Source of the DNA: Betaproteobacteria bacterium HGW-Betaproteobacteria-16
Lineage (GTDB): Bacteria; Pseudomonadota; Gammaproteobacteria; Burkholderiales; Burkholderiaceae_C
DNA: 64,000 nucleotides
Reading direction: 5' to 3'
NCBI GenBank assembly: GCA_002840835.1
Contig: PHCQ01000009.1
Location: 60,061 to 124,060, forward strand
The translations under genes and the position numbers were made by a program. The notes below the pieces were generated by a model, which made no database searches, was not told the DNA's origin, and saw only the letters and a program-made list of their open reading frames with translations. How positions within the stretch are numbered: position 1 is the first letter of the stretch; each line of letters begins with the position of its first letter. Shown here one piece after another: positions 26,522-35,514 of this stretch.

Positions 26522-27750
26522 GCAACAAGAACCGAAGCAGCGGATGGCGCCGCTGGGCACCCTGGGCCCTGGCCGCCGTGGTGGTGGTAGGCCTGACCGT
26601 CTGGGCCTTTCAGCCCAGGCCGATGCAAGTGGAAGTGGCCAGTGTGTCGGTGGGCCGGTTTGAGCAGGTGCTGGAAGAAGACGGCCAGTTGCGGCTGAAG
26701 CAGCGCTACGTGATCGCCGCGCCCACGCAGGCCGAACTGCTGCGCCCGACCCTGAAGGTGGGCGATGCGGTGCAGGCCGGCGACGTGGTGGCCACGCTGG
26801 CACCCGCCGCACCCCAGATGATCGACGCCCGCACCCGCGTGGTGCTGCAACAGCGCGTGGGCAGCGCAGACGCCATGCGCCGCGCGGCGGCCGCCCAATT
26901 GCAGCGGCTGCAGACCGCACAGGCGCAAGCCGCCCTGGAAGCCGAACGCGCGGAGAAGCTCGCGAGCGAGCAGTTCATTGCGCCTTCCGCGCGCGACCAG
27001 ACCGCCTTGGCCCTGCGCTCCGCACAACAGGCGCTGGAAGCCGGCCGCGCCGAGGTGCGTGCTGCCGAATATGCCTTGGCCGAGGCCCGCGCCGCACTGG
27101 CGCAGTCTGAGCCAGCCACAGGCGCACGCACCGCTGGGTTGTGGCAGCTGCGCAGCCCCGTCAGCGGCCAGGTGATCAAGCTGCACCAGGACAGCGCCGT
27201 GACCGTGCAGGCTGGACAGGCCCTGCTGGACATTGGCGACACCCGCGCCATCGAAGCGGTGATTGACGTGCTGTCGACCGACGTGCCGCGCATTCCACCA
27301 GGCGCCGAGGTTGCGTTGACACTGGGCGCCGCCTCGCCCCCCCTGCAGGGCCGCGTGAACCGCATCGAACCGGTGGCTTTCACCAAGGTGTCTGCGCTGG
27401 GCATCGAAGAACAGCGGGTGAACGTGGTCGTTGAAGCCACGGCCCCTGAGGCGACTACCGGCACCTTGCTCGGCGAAGGCTATCGGGTCGATGCCCGCAT
27501 CACCGTGTCTTCACACGACGACGCGCTGCTGGTGCCCACCGCCGCCCTGGTGCGGGACGCCGATCAATGGCGGGTGCTGGTGGTCGAAGACGGCCACACC
27601 CAGGCCAGGCCCGTCACCGTGCTGGACCGCAACGCCGACATGGCCCGGGTGGAAAGCGGCGCGCAAGACAGCGTGAAGGAAGGGGATCAGGTCGTGCTCT
27701 ACCCTGGCACCACCATTCAGGGGGGTCAGCGGGTGAAGACGCGGGAGTGA
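26518..27750 (+). CDS. HlyD/MacA-type periplasmic adaptor protein
   Basis: This 410-residue membrane fusion protein has one N-terminal TM helix (WALAAVVVVGLTVWAF), biotinyl-lipoyl halves around the coiled coil (residues about 60-220, with a long Ala/Gln/Glu-rich helix) and a beta-barrel. It shares ATGA with the permease stop, confirming cotranslation, so the much longer track ORF start in another context was rejected. It likely docks the ABC transporter onto an outer-membrane TolC; no tolC gene is in this operon. Confidence 0.88.
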   Translation: MSNKNRSSGWRRWAPWALAAVVVVGLTVWAFQPRPMQVEVASVSVGRFEQVLEEDGQLRLKQRYVIAAPTQAELLRPTLKVGDAVQAGDVVATLAPAAPQMIDARTRVVLQQRVGSADAMRRAAAAQLQRLQTAQAQAALEAERAEKLASEQFIAPSARDQTALALRSAQQALEAGRAEVRAAEYALAEARAALAQSEPATGARTAGLWQLRSPVSGQVIKLHQDSAVTVQAGQALLDIGDTRAIEAVIDVLSTDVPRIPPGAEVALTLGAASPPLQGRVNRIEPVAFTKVSALGIEEQRVNVVVEATAPEATTGTLLGEGYRVDARITVSSHDDALLVPTAALVRDADQWRVLVVEDGHTQARPVTVLDRNADMARVESGAQDSVKEGDQVVLYPGTTIQGGQRVKTRE

Positions 27751-27865
27751 GGAGCGACCTTGCCCGCGGCCAAACTCCGGCCCGGCAACCCTGGTAACCG
27801 CCTGACTGGCCAGCAGTCCAGACCATGTCTCATGGTTTTCTTGAAATAGTTATAACTTTCTACGT

Positions 27866-27882
27866 GGTGTATATTACACACC
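27866..27882. promoter_or_regulatory. Palindromic operator/promoter immediately before chrB
   Basis: An AT-rich imperfect palindrome GGTGTATATTACACACC abuts the chrB start codon and contains a TATATT hexamer that could serve as -10. A dimeric regulator bound here would block transcription. ChrB itself is a chromate-sensing regulator in Ochrobactrum/Cupriavidus, so autoregulation is plausible. There is no recognisable ribosome-binding site between the palindrome and the ATG. Confidence 0.55.
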
Positions 27883-28836
27883 ATGTTGGCCATCCTCATC
27901 CTCACGCTGCCCACCCAGCCCAACGCCGTTCGGGTGCGGGTCTGGCGCTCACTCAAGACACTGGGCTGCGGCGCATTGCGAGACGGCGCTTATCTGCTGC
28001 CCTCAGAGCACGCAGCACTTTTTGAACCCCTGGCTGCCGAAGCGCGCGAGCACGGCGGTACGGCCATGGTCTTGTCCTTGTCTCCGAAGGACGACGCGCA
28101 GCGCGACGAACTGCTCGCCCTGTTCGATCGCACGGAGGCCTATGCGCAGTGGCGCGACACCGCCACAGCCCTTCAGGCTGAACTGCCCGCACTGGGTGAA
28201 ACAGAAGCCCGCAGGCGCTGGCGCGCGGTGGCAGAGGCGTTACACGGGCTGCATCGCATCGACTACTTCCCGGGTGCGGCGGCAGACCAGGCGCGATCCG
28301 AACTGGACACGCTGCGTCAGGCGCTGGACGCCCGGTTCTCCAGGGGCGAACCACGGCCCCTGGTAGACCACGGCATCGAACGGCTCGATGCCCGCAAATT
28401 CCAGGGCAAGCGCTGGGCCACCCGCGCACGGCCCTGGGTGGACCGGCTGGCCTGCGCCTGGCTGATCCGCCGTTTCATTGACCCACAGGCCCGGTTCATC
28501 TGGCTGAGCGACCCGGCCGCGTCGCCCGCGCCTCGGGGCGCTCTGGGTTTTGATTACGACGGCGCGCGCTTCACGCACGTGGGTGCGCGGGTGACGTTTG
28601 AAGTCCTGATCGCCGCCTTTGGCCTGGACCACGATGCCCGACTGCAGCGCATTGCCAGTGCGGTGCATTTTCTGGACGCCGGCGGTATTCCCGTGGCCGA
28701 AGCGGCGGGCCTGGAAAGCGTGCTGGGTGGATTGCGTGAACTGCACGCCGAAGACGATGCCTTGTTGGCCGCTGCCGCTGCTGTCTTCGACGCCTTGTAT
28801 GCATCCCCCTCCAACGGGTCGGGAGCCACCGCATGA
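27883..28836 (+). CDS. chrB: Chromate resistance protein ChrB
   Basis: This 317-residue protein has a ChrB N-terminal domain (LTLPTQPNAVRVRVWRSLK, GCGALRDGAYLLP) and a C-terminal ChrB domain with KRWATRARPWVDRLACAWLIRRFIDP and FDYDGARFTHVGARVTFE. ChrB proteins sense chromate and control or support the ChrA efflux pump. It overlaps chrA by four bases (ATGA). The start follows the palindrome with no Shine-Dalgarno; the message may be leaderless. Confidence 0.9.
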   Translation: MLAILILTLPTQPNAVRVRVWRSLKTLGCGALRDGAYLLPSEHAALFEPLAAEAREHGGTAMVLSLSPKDDAQRDELLALFDRTEAYAQWRDTATALQAELPALGETEARRRWRAVAEALHGLHRIDYFPGAAADQARSELDTLRQALDARFSRGEPRPLVDHGIERLDARKFQGKRWATRARPWVDRLACAWLIRRFIDPQARFIWLSDPAASPAPRGALGFDYDGARFTHVGARVTFEVLIAAFGLDHDARLQRIASAVHFLDAGGIPVAEAAGLESVLGGLRELHAEDDALLAAAAAVFDALYASPSNGSGATA

Positions 28837-30203
28837 AACACACCCCACCTGCCTTCGCCGCCGACGACAGGGCACCCGCCTCGGTGAGCTTCGCCGAGGC
28901 CTTCAAGTTCTGGCTCAAGCTGGGCTTCATCAGTTTTGGCGGGCCGGCGGGGCAGATCGCCATCATGCATTCGGAACTGGTCGAACGCCGCCGCTGGATC
29001 AGCGAGAAGCGGTTCCTGCATGCCCTGAACTACTGCATGCTGCTGCCTGGACCGGAAGCGCAGCAACTGGCCACCTACATCGGCTGGCTGATGCACCGCA
29101 CCTGGGGCGGCATCGTGGCCGGGGCCCTGTTCGTGCTGCCATCGCTGTTCATCCTGATCACGCTGTCGTGGATCTACCTGCGCTTTGGCAATGTGCCGGT
29201 GGTTGCCGGTATCTTCTTCGGCCTGAAGCCGGCGGTCACGGCCATCGTGCTGCATGCGGCGCACCGCATTGGAACGCGGGCTTTGAAGAACAGGTGGATG
29301 TGGGGCATCGCCGCTGCGTCCTTTGTGGCCATCTTCGGCTTTGGCACACCGTTCCCCGCCATCGTGCTGGCGGCGGCCCTGATCGGGCATTTCGGCGCGC
29401 AGCGATGGCCGCATGTCTTCGCGCTGGGTGGCGGCCACGGCAGCACCCAGCTCAGCCATGGCCCTGCACTCATCGACGACGACACGCCCACGCCCGAGCA
29501 CGCCCGCTTCTCGCGCATGCACACACTGAAGGTGCTTGGGTTCGGTCTTGGGCTGTGGCTGTTGGCCATGGCCGCTCTGGTCGCTGCCAACGGATGGCAA
29601 AACACGCTCACGCAGATGGGCTGGTTCTTCACCAAGGCTTCATTGGTCACCTTCGGCGGTGCCTACGCGGTCCTGCCCTACGTGTACCAGGGCGCGGTCG
29701 ACACCCACCAGTGGCTGAGTGGCCCGCAGATGATCGACGGCCTGGCCTTGGGTGAAACCACACCGGGACCGTTGATCATGGTGGTGGCGTTTGTGGGTTT
29801 TTTGGGGGGCTGGGTCAAGGAGGTGCTGGGACCAGAGGCACTGTTTCTGGGTGGCGCGCTGGCCGCCACCCTCGTCACCTTCTTCACTTTTCTGCCCTCC
29901 TTCCTTTTCATTCTGGCCGGCGGGCCGCTGGTTGAGGCCACGCACGGCAAGCTGGGTTTCACCGCGCCGCTTTCGGCGATCACGGCCGCGGTGGTGGGCG
30001 TGATCGTCAACCTGGCCATGTTCTTTGCGTACCACGTGCTGTGGCCATCGGGCTTCAGTGGGCCCTTCGATGTGCTCTCGGCAGTCATCGCCGTGGCCGC
30101 CGCCCTGGCCCTGTTCCGCTTCAAGGTCGGCGTGATGCCCCTGCTCGGTGCCTGCGCAGCGATCGGGCTGGCGGTGAGCTTTCTGATCCCGTTGCCGCAA
30201 TGA
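28833..30203 (+). CDS. chrA: Chromate efflux transporter ChrA
   Basis: This 456-residue CHR-family transporter has two homologous halves. The N-terminal half carries FWLKLGFISFGGPAGQIAIMH and LPGPEAQQLATYIGWL; the second carries FFTKASLVTFGGAYAVLPYV and LALGETTPGPLIMV. About 10-12 TM helices are visible. It exports chromate using the proton motive force. It is translationally coupled to chrB, and a rhodanese-like gene follows. Confidence 0.93.
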   Translation: MKHTPPAFAADDRAPASVSFAEAFKFWLKLGFISFGGPAGQIAIMHSELVERRRWISEKRFLHALNYCMLLPGPEAQQLATYIGWLMHRTWGGIVAGALFVLPSLFILITLSWIYLRFGNVPVVAGIFFGLKPAVTAIVLHAAHRIGTRALKNRWMWGIAAASFVAIFGFGTPFPAIVLAAALIGHFGAQRWPHVFALGGGHGSTQLSHGPALIDDDTPTPEHARFSRMHTLKVLGFGLGLWLLAMAALVAANGWQNTLTQMGWFFTKASLVTFGGAYAVLPYVYQGAVDTHQWLSGPQMIDGLALGETTPGPLIMVVAFVGFLGGWVKEVLGPEALFLGGALAATLVTFFTFLPSFLFILAGGPLVEATHGKLGFTAPLSAITAAVVGVIVNLAMFFAYHVLWPSGFSGPFDVLSAVIAVAAALALFRFKVGVMPLLGACAAIGLAVSFLIPLPQ

Positions 30204-30273
30204 AGGAAATCGGGTTCAGGACCGCGCTGGATCCTGCTCACCACATAGACCCACAACTCCCAAAGAGGCGACC

Positions 30274-30651
30274 ATGACCCACATCGACCGAACCCCCGTG
30301 CATGCCAGCCACCAGCAAGCCTTGAACGCCGCCAGCGAACCCCTGGGCTGCGCGCCCGAAGACATCGGCGACGCACTGCTGCTGGACGTGCGCCGGGCAG
30401 CCGTGTTCCGGCAGGCCACCGACATGGTGGCAGGCGCTCGATGGCGCGATCCGGCCATTGTGGACACCTGGTCCAATGAACTCCAGGGCGTTCGCGGCGT
30501 GGTGGCGTACCGCGTGCATGGTCACGAAGTGAGCCGGACCACGGCGCTTCGATTGTTGTCGGCAGGGATCAACGCCCGTTTCCTGCTGGGCGGTTTCGAA
30601 CACTGGAAAGCTCAGGGAAAGCCCATGCAACCCAAGAGTGAGATCGACTGA
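30274..30651 (+). CDS. Rhodanese-like protein lacking the catalytic cysteine
   Basis: This 125-residue single rhodanese domain has LLLDVRRAAVFRQA near the N-terminus and the C-terminal GFEHWKAQGKPM. The active-site loop, expected as YCxHGHEVS, reads YRVHGHEVS here: the cysteine codon is replaced by CGC (Arg). The protein is therefore unlikely to transfer sulfur and may be a binding or sensor domain. It follows chrA by 70 bp with GAGGCG before the ATG, suggesting inclusion in the chromate operon, where rhodanese-domain proteins are common. Confidence 0.8.
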   Translation: MTHIDRTPVHASHQQALNAASEPLGCAPEDIGDALLLDVRRAAVFRQATDMVAGARWRDPAIVDTWSNELQGVRGVVAYRVHGHEVSRTTALRLLSAGINARFLLGGFEHWKAQGKPMQPKSEID

Positions 30652-30720
30652 AACGAGGGTGAATGTCCAGCCAAGGTCACACTTTTCTCGGCACACCTCC
30701 CGGGTGGATGTGCCTTGATC

Positions 30721-30817
30721 CAGGGACACCAAGGGTCCGGCTCCGCCGGCCCAAGGTGTCGCCCCCCCTCCAAGCCGAAGTCGCCAGAGAGGGGGGGACG
30801 AAGCGCGGCGGGGGGTG
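30721..30817 (-). repeat. Structured intergenic repeat, copy 4
   Basis: This copy lies directly 3' of the 2OG-Fe dioxygenase gene in its orientation, in a convergent gap. Outer stem GACACC/GGTGTC (30725-30730, 30755-30760), inner stem CCGGC-GGA-GCCGG, and the long-form C-run/G-run hairpin with a CTTCGG-type loop. The outer stem is a compensated variant of copy 3. Confidence 0.9.
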
Positions 30818-30824
30818 TTCTCAG

Positions 30825-31565
30825 CTACCCACCTTGAAATCCATCTGACCGGTAGGTCAGAACAAGTGTGTCCCGCCAGCCCAGCGAATCACCGTCCAAC
30901 GGCTGGATCGGCGTGCTTTCGTGAATCACACGCGCATCGTCCAGCAGCAACAGCGACCATGGCTCGCGCAGCGTGAAACGTTGACCACTCGGGCCGTTGG
31001 CCTCGAACACACGGCTCTCGCCGCCCTTGATCTGATGGCGGTTCACCATGAACACGGCCACCAGGTCCACGCCGTCGCGGTGTGCCCCTTCGGGCGTGGG
31101 TCGACCGATGCCATCGGTGGTGTCGATGCGAAACGGATGGGCCTCCACGAACCAGGTTCGTGGGCCGCGCAATGCCGTGGCAGCGTCACCGATGCGCGCC
31201 AGCACCCGGTTCCACACCGGCTGCGCCACCATCTCTGCAGGCATGGGCTCAAACCAGCGCTGCATGCCGCCATGCAGGGCGTTGTATTCCAGCGGTTGCC
31301 AGTGTGCACGGTGCGGCGCCTGTGCCACCTGGCCGTCGGTCACGGTGAAGCAGCTGTGCCGTCTGCGCCGGTAACGCCCGCCATCCTTCAGGTACTCATC
31401 GGGTGGCAGGTCGTCCCACGCCTGGTGCAGGCGGTCCAGATCGGCCGTGGACGCGTCCAGCCAGGTCTTGACGCTGTCCGCGCTGATGAGCGCAAACCCG
31501 TGGGTCTGGAGCTGTTTGTCCACGTCGGACAGGGGCACGTAGGGGGGTTGGAATTCGCTGGTCAT
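30825..31565 (-). CDS. 2-oxoglutarate/Fe(II) dioxygenase family protein (PF10014 type)
   Basis: This 246-residue protein has the iron-binding His-x-Asp in GAHRDGVDLVAVF and a distal His in ARVIHESTPI with a following WRDTLVLTYR. YRRRRHSCF and EAHPFRI are typical of the family that includes L-isoleucine 4-hydroxylase and biofilm-related BsmA-like proteins. It probably hydroxylates a free amino acid, but the substrate is not evident. It appears monocistronic and convergent to the rhodanese gene. Confidence 0.8.
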   Translation of the reverse strand: MTSEFQPPYVPLSDVDKQLQTHGFALISADSVKTWLDASTADLDRLHQAWDDLPPDEYLKDGGRYRRRRHSCFTVTDGQVAQAPHRAHWQPLEYNALHGGMQRWFEPMPAEMVAQPVWNRVLARIGDAATALRGPRTWFVEAHPFRIDTTDGIGRPTPEGAHRDGVDLVAVFMVNRHQIKGGESRVFEANGPSGQRFTLREPWSLLLLDDARVIHESTPIQPLDGDSLGWRDTLVLTYRSDGFQGG

Positions 31566-31721
31566 GGCCGCCCAGTTTAGCGGGCAACAAGATCGAATTC
31601 AGGGAAAACACCAAGCCCTGACCTGGCCTGAGTGCGCAGTTCCTGCGCTGGATCAAAACCCCATCGGAGACGCACTGTCAAGCTGTCGACAACACCCCTG
31701 CCAACACCGCACGAGGACAAG

Positions 31722-32156
31722 ATGGAAACTGTCGAATGGTCGGAGGCCTTGCTGCTCGACTTTGCGCCGATGGACACTGCACACCGCACGCTTGTGGACC
31801 TGCTCGCGCAGGCACAGAGCGCGACCGACGAAGCGCTGCCAACGGCCTGGGCCGCTCTGCTGGCTCACATGGAAGAAGAATTTGCCGAGGAAGACCGGTG
31901 GATGCGAGCGACCCGTTTTGCGTCCGCCAGCAACCACCTGCTGCAACACCACGTGGTGCTCAATCTGCTTCGCGAAGGAGCGGCGATGGCGCGGGGTGGA
32001 CAACTGGCGCCCGTGCGTGAAATGGCCAGCGAGCTGGCCGCCTGGTTCATCAAGCACACCCAGTCGATGGATGCCGCGCTTGCGCTGCACATGCGGCGTC
32101 AGGACGGGCCCAGGTCTGGTCAGCGGGATGGGGTAAACCATGTGAAACCTGGCTGA
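31722..32156 (+). CDS. Bacteriohaemerythrin-type di-iron protein
   Basis: This 144-residue four-helix protein retains all seven expected di-iron ligands: His21, His49, Glu53, His72, His76, His112 and Asp117 (in AHMEEEF, NHLLQHH and KHTQSMD). It starts at the ATG giving METVEWS after GAGGAC; the track ORF extends 30 codons upstream without support. Haemerythrins bind O2 reversibly and may deliver or sense oxygen, or store iron. Confidence 0.85.
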   Translation: METVEWSEALLLDFAPMDTAHRTLVDLLAQAQSATDEALPTAWAALLAHMEEEFAEEDRWMRATRFASASNHLLQHHVVLNLLREGAAMARGGQLAPVREMASELAAWFIKHTQSMDAALALHMRRQDGPRSGQRDGVNHVKPG

Positions 32157-32203
32157 GATCGGCGTCGGCATCGGTTTATATTTGGTCAGACAGGAGACTC
32201 TCC

Positions 32204-33076
32204 ATGGCCGATGCTGCTGAAGCCGAATCCACAGAAGTGTCGGCACAACCGACCGAAGAACTCAGTGAAAGTGCCCGATTGCTGGCCCGCCGGGAGGCGG
32301 AGCGGCAGCGCACGCCTTCCATTTTTTCCTTGCCCCTGGCTCGCCTGAGCCTGGCCGATCCGTTCCAGTGGCTGCGTCTGGGCTGGGCAGACTTCAAACG
32401 CTGCCCGCGCATCGGCCTGTTTTACGGCCTGTGTTTTTTTGCAATGGGCCATGCGCTGCTGGCGGTGTTCCAGAACGCCCCGGCCTATGTGCTGGCATTG
32501 AGTGCCGGTTTTCTGCTGATGGGCCCCTTTCTCTGTCTGGGCCTGTACGACGCCAGCAAGGCGATGCAGACGCAATCGCACCGCCCATCGCTTCGGGCAT
32601 CGCTGCTGGCCTGGCGCCCCACCAAAGGCACCATGGGCATCTTCGCCGGTGTGCTGCTGATCCTGGAGCTGTTGTGGGGGCGGGCTTCGCTGGTGGTGTT
32701 TGCCGTCACCTTCAACACCATGCCCTCCACGGAAAAGCTGCTGCCCCAGCTCCTCAACCCGGAGAACATCGGGTTTCTGGTCACCTACACCGTGGTGGGA
32801 GGCTTGTTCGCCGGGTTGATCTATGTCACCAGCGTGATCTCCATCCCCATGATCATGGACCGTCAGGTCGATGCCATTTCCGCAGGCCTCACCAGCATCC
32901 GCGCCTGCCTGCAGAACCCGGGGGTGATGTTGCTGTGGGGCGCGCTGATCACGCTGCTCGTGGCGCTGGCCATGTTGCCGTTCTTTCTGGGCCTGTTCGT
33001 GATCGGGCCTGTGATCGGGCACGCCACCTGGCACGCCTACCGCCACATCGTGCCGCCTCCCGCCGCAGCTTCCTGA
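32204..33076 (+). CDS. DUF2189 integral membrane protein
   Basis: This 290-residue protein has a charged cytoplasmic N-terminus then WLRLGWADFKRCPRIGLFYG, a diagnostic DUF2189 start, followed by about six TM helices. A final PFFLGLFVIGPVIGHATWHAYRH closes the domain. Function is unknown; neighbouring genes give no strong clue. CAGGAGA upstream of the ATG supports the start. Confidence 0.83.
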   Translation: MADAAEAESTEVSAQPTEELSESARLLARREAERQRTPSIFSLPLARLSLADPFQWLRLGWADFKRCPRIGLFYGLCFFAMGHALLAVFQNAPAYVLALSAGFLLMGPFLCLGLYDASKAMQTQSHRPSLRASLLAWRPTKGTMGIFAGVLLILELLWGRASLVVFAVTFNTMPSTEKLLPQLLNPENIGFLVTYTVVGGLFAGLIYVTSVISIPMIMDRQVDAISAGLTSIRACLQNPGVMLLWGALITLLVALAMLPFFLGLFVIGPVIGHATWHAYRHIVPPPAAAS

Positions 33077-33122
33077 AAGCGGTCATGCCGCACCTGCCCG
33101 GCAGACACGTGCCACGGGCCTT

Positions 33123-34103
33123 ATGTATGCTCGGGCGACCATGACCCTGCCCTACAGCCAATTCCAGTACGCGGTGCTGATACTCAGCGCCCTGCTGCTC
33201 TTCCTCTACGGGCTGGAGCATTTCAGCAAGGAACTGCAGACCATCGGCAGCGACCGCCTTCCCCGGTGGCTTGGCCTGGCCACGCACAACCGGCTGGGTG
33301 GTTTTGCACTGGGCGCCAGCGTCACGGCGGTGGTGCAGTCCAGCAGCGCGGTGAGTGCATTGGTGGTGGCATTGGTCAACGCCGGCACACTGAGCTTTGC
33401 GGGGAGTCTGGCCGTGCTGCTGGGTGCCAAGGTGGGCACCACTTCCACCGCCTGGCTGGTGTCGTACGAGCTCACCCACATCGGCCCTTACCTGATCGTG
33501 CTCGGCGGCCTGTTGACGATGCTGCCTTTCTCGATCCGGGTGGTGGGACGTGCCATTTTCTATTTCGGTTTCATCTTCTTCGCACTCGACCTCGTCAGCA
33601 GTTCGCTGGAGCCGCTGCGTCACGCGCCCTGGATGCTCGATCTGCTGGCGCAGGCGCAAGCCCCCTTGCTGGGTGTGCTGCTGGGCGTGGTGATGACGGT
33701 GGTGCTGCAGTCGAGCAGCGTGGTCAGCGGGCTGGCGATCGTGCTGGTGCAGCAGGGCGTGCTGGAGCCGATGGGCGCGGTGGCGGTGGTGGTGGGTGCC
33801 TCGCTGGGCACAACGGCCACCGGCCTGATCGCCAGCATCCCCATGGACCGCTTCGCGCGACGCACCGCACAGATGAACCTGATGTTCAACGCGGTCGGCG
33901 TGGGGCTCATGCTGCCCTTCATCACGCCATTCGGCGAATGGGCGGTGCGCACCGGCGGCAGCCCGGGTCAGGCCGTGGCCATCGCCAATCTGGCCTTCAA
34001 CCTGGGCGTGGCGCTGTTGTTCCTGCCGTTCTCCGGCTGGATGGGGCGGCGTTTTTCACCCCCGGGTGAGCCCACGCCGTCGGCGCTGAATGCCCCGGTG
34101 TGA
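33123..34103 (+). CDS. Na/Pi-cotransporter family membrane protein
   Basis: This 326-residue protein of the NptA/YjbB group carries two inverted repeat cores with the substrate-binding motifs VVQSSSAVSAL and VLQSSSVVSGL, each followed by GAKVGTT or GASLGTT. It would take up or export phosphate with sodium. There are no PhoU-like domains, so it is the short form. The start is either ATG at 33123 or the ATG at 33141 (MTLPYSQ); neither has a strong ribosome-binding site. Confidence 0.83.
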   Translation: MYARATMTLPYSQFQYAVLILSALLLFLYGLEHFSKELQTIGSDRLPRWLGLATHNRLGGFALGASVTAVVQSSSAVSALVVALVNAGTLSFAGSLAVLLGAKVGTTSTAWLVSYELTHIGPYLIVLGGLLTMLPFSIRVVGRAIFYFGFIFFALDLVSSSLEPLRHAPWMLDLLAQAQAPLLGVLLGVVMTVVLQSSSVVSGLAIVLVQQGVLEPMGAVAVVVGASLGTTATGLIASIPMDRFARRTAQMNLMFNAVGVGLMLPFITPFGEWAVRTGGSPGQAVAIANLAFNLGVALLFLPFSGWMGRRFSPPGEPTPSALNAPV

Positions 34104-34157
34104 AGGTTCGCAGTTTCTCTGCCGCAGAGCCGCCTAAAGATGTCGACCTTCAGCGGG

Positions 34158-35156
34158 TCAATCGTTCACGTTCACCACCAGCCGGCCACGCACCTTGCCC
34201 GCCAGGATGTCACTGGCTGCGCCGATGGCATCGGCCAGGCCGATTTCCCTTGTGAATGCTGCCAGCTTCTTGCGGCTGAGCTGGGCTGCGAGCTGGTTCC
34301 ACGCCGCCTCGCGCCGGGCCATGGGCGCCATCACGCTGTCGATGCCGTAGAGCGTCACGCCGCGCAGGATGAAGGGCGCCACGCTGGCCGGCAGGTCCAT
34401 GCCCTGCGCCAGGCCACAGGCCGCCACAGCGCCACCGTAGCGCGTGCTGGCACAGGCATTCGCCAGCGTGTGGCTGCCCACCGAATCGACCACGCCAATC
34501 CACCGTTCCTTCTGCAGCGGCTTGCCGGGCTCCCCCAGGGGGCCGCGGTCGATCACTTCGGCTGCACCCAGTCCCTTGAGGTAGGCGGCCTCTTCCGGCC
34601 GGCCCGTGGAAGCCACCACGGTGTGCCCCAGATTGGCCAGCAGCGCTATGGCCACGCTGCCCACGCCGCCATTGGCCCCAGTGACCAGCACCTCGCCGCT
34701 GCCTGGCGACACGCCCGCGGCAGCCCAGTGCTGCTGCAGCGCCTGTACGCAGAGCATGGCCGTGTAGCCAGCGGTGCCGATGGCCATCGCATCGCGCGCA
34801 CTGAAGACTTTGGGCAAGGCCACCAGCCAGTCGCCCTTGACCCGCGCCAGCTGCGCCAGGCCGCCCCAGTGCGTTTCTCCCACACCAAAACCATTGAGCA
34901 ACACCTTGTCGCCCACTGCCCAGCGCGGGTGCTGGCTCTCAAGCACGGTCCCGGCGAAGTCGATGCCAGGCACCATGGGAAAGCTGCGCACCACCGGTGA
35001 GCGGCCGGTGATGGCCAGGCCGTCCTTGTAATTGATGGTGGAACAGTCCACCGCCACCGTCACGTCGCCCGACGAGGGCAGCTCGGCCTCTTCGAGCTCG
35101 GTCACGGCACAGCGGTAGCCGCTGGCGGGTTTGGTGATCAGCAGGGCTTTGAACAT
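34158..35156 (-). CDS. acuI: Acrylyl-CoA reductase AcuI-like (YhdH) zinc-less MDR oxidoreductase
   Basis: This 332-residue medium-chain dehydrogenase/reductase has INYKDGLAITG, MVPGIDFAGTVL, the NADP motif VTGANGGVGSVAIALL and the AcuI/YhdH-type YGIDSVMAPMARREAAW. AcuI reduces acrylyl-CoA to propionyl-CoA with NADPH, detoxifying acrylate from propionate metabolism or DMSP. The start at MFKALLITK follows AAGGAGA; the track start lies 44 codons upstream. Confidence 0.87.
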   Translation of the reverse strand: MFKALLITKPASGYRCAVTELEEAELPSSGDVTVAVDCSTINYKDGLAITGRSPVVRSFPMVPGIDFAGTVLESQHPRWAVGDKVLLNGFGVGETHWGGLAQLARVKGDWLVALPKVFSARDAMAIGTAGYTAMLCVQALQQHWAAAGVSPGSGEVLVTGANGGVGSVAIALLANLGHTVVASTGRPEEAAYLKGLGAAEVIDRGPLGEPGKPLQKERWIGVVDSVGSHTLANACASTRYGGAVAACGLAQGMDLPASVAPFILRGVTLYGIDSVMAPMARREAAWNQLAAQLSRKKLAAFTREIGLADAIGAASDILAGKVRGRLVVNVND

Positions 35157-35220
35157 GTTGTCTCCTTGGAGGTGTGATGACGGCAGGCAGGCGTGATGGC
35201 GCTGAAAAGAAACTAAACGC

Positions 35221-35454
35221 TCAGGATGCTTCCTGCTCCGGCCCTTCACGCCACAGGCGCACGGCCAGCCACCAGCCCAGACCGGCATTGGTCAAGGCCA
35301 GCAGGCTCAGCAGCCAGCGCAGGCCGTCGGCCGGCTGGGCGAGGTGAATGAACCAGACGATGGCAGAGGACAGAAGGTTGAGTGCCACCATGGCCCAGAA
35401 CAGCCCGCGACGGGGCTGCCAGAGCCGGGAGACCGATTGCCATTCAAATTGCAT
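35221..35454 (-). CDS. Small two-TM membrane protein, hypothetical
   Basis: This 77-residue protein starts MQFEWQSVSRLWQPRRG and has two TM helices (LFWAMVALNLLSSAIVWFIHL and LLSLLALTNAGLGWWLAVRLW). The ATG was preferred to a GTG five codons upstream. It lies between acuI and the acyl-CoA synthetase gene, all on the same strand. Function unknown. Confidence 0.6.
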   Translation of the reverse strand: MQFEWQSVSRLWQPRRGLFWAMVALNLLSSAIVWFIHLAQPADGLRWLLSLLALTNAGLGWWLAVRLWREGPEQEAS

Positions 35455-35514
35455 GCACCGGATGATCACATGGATTTTCGAGGCGTCGATCCCGGGATGA
35501 CGGAAAGGCCGGCG

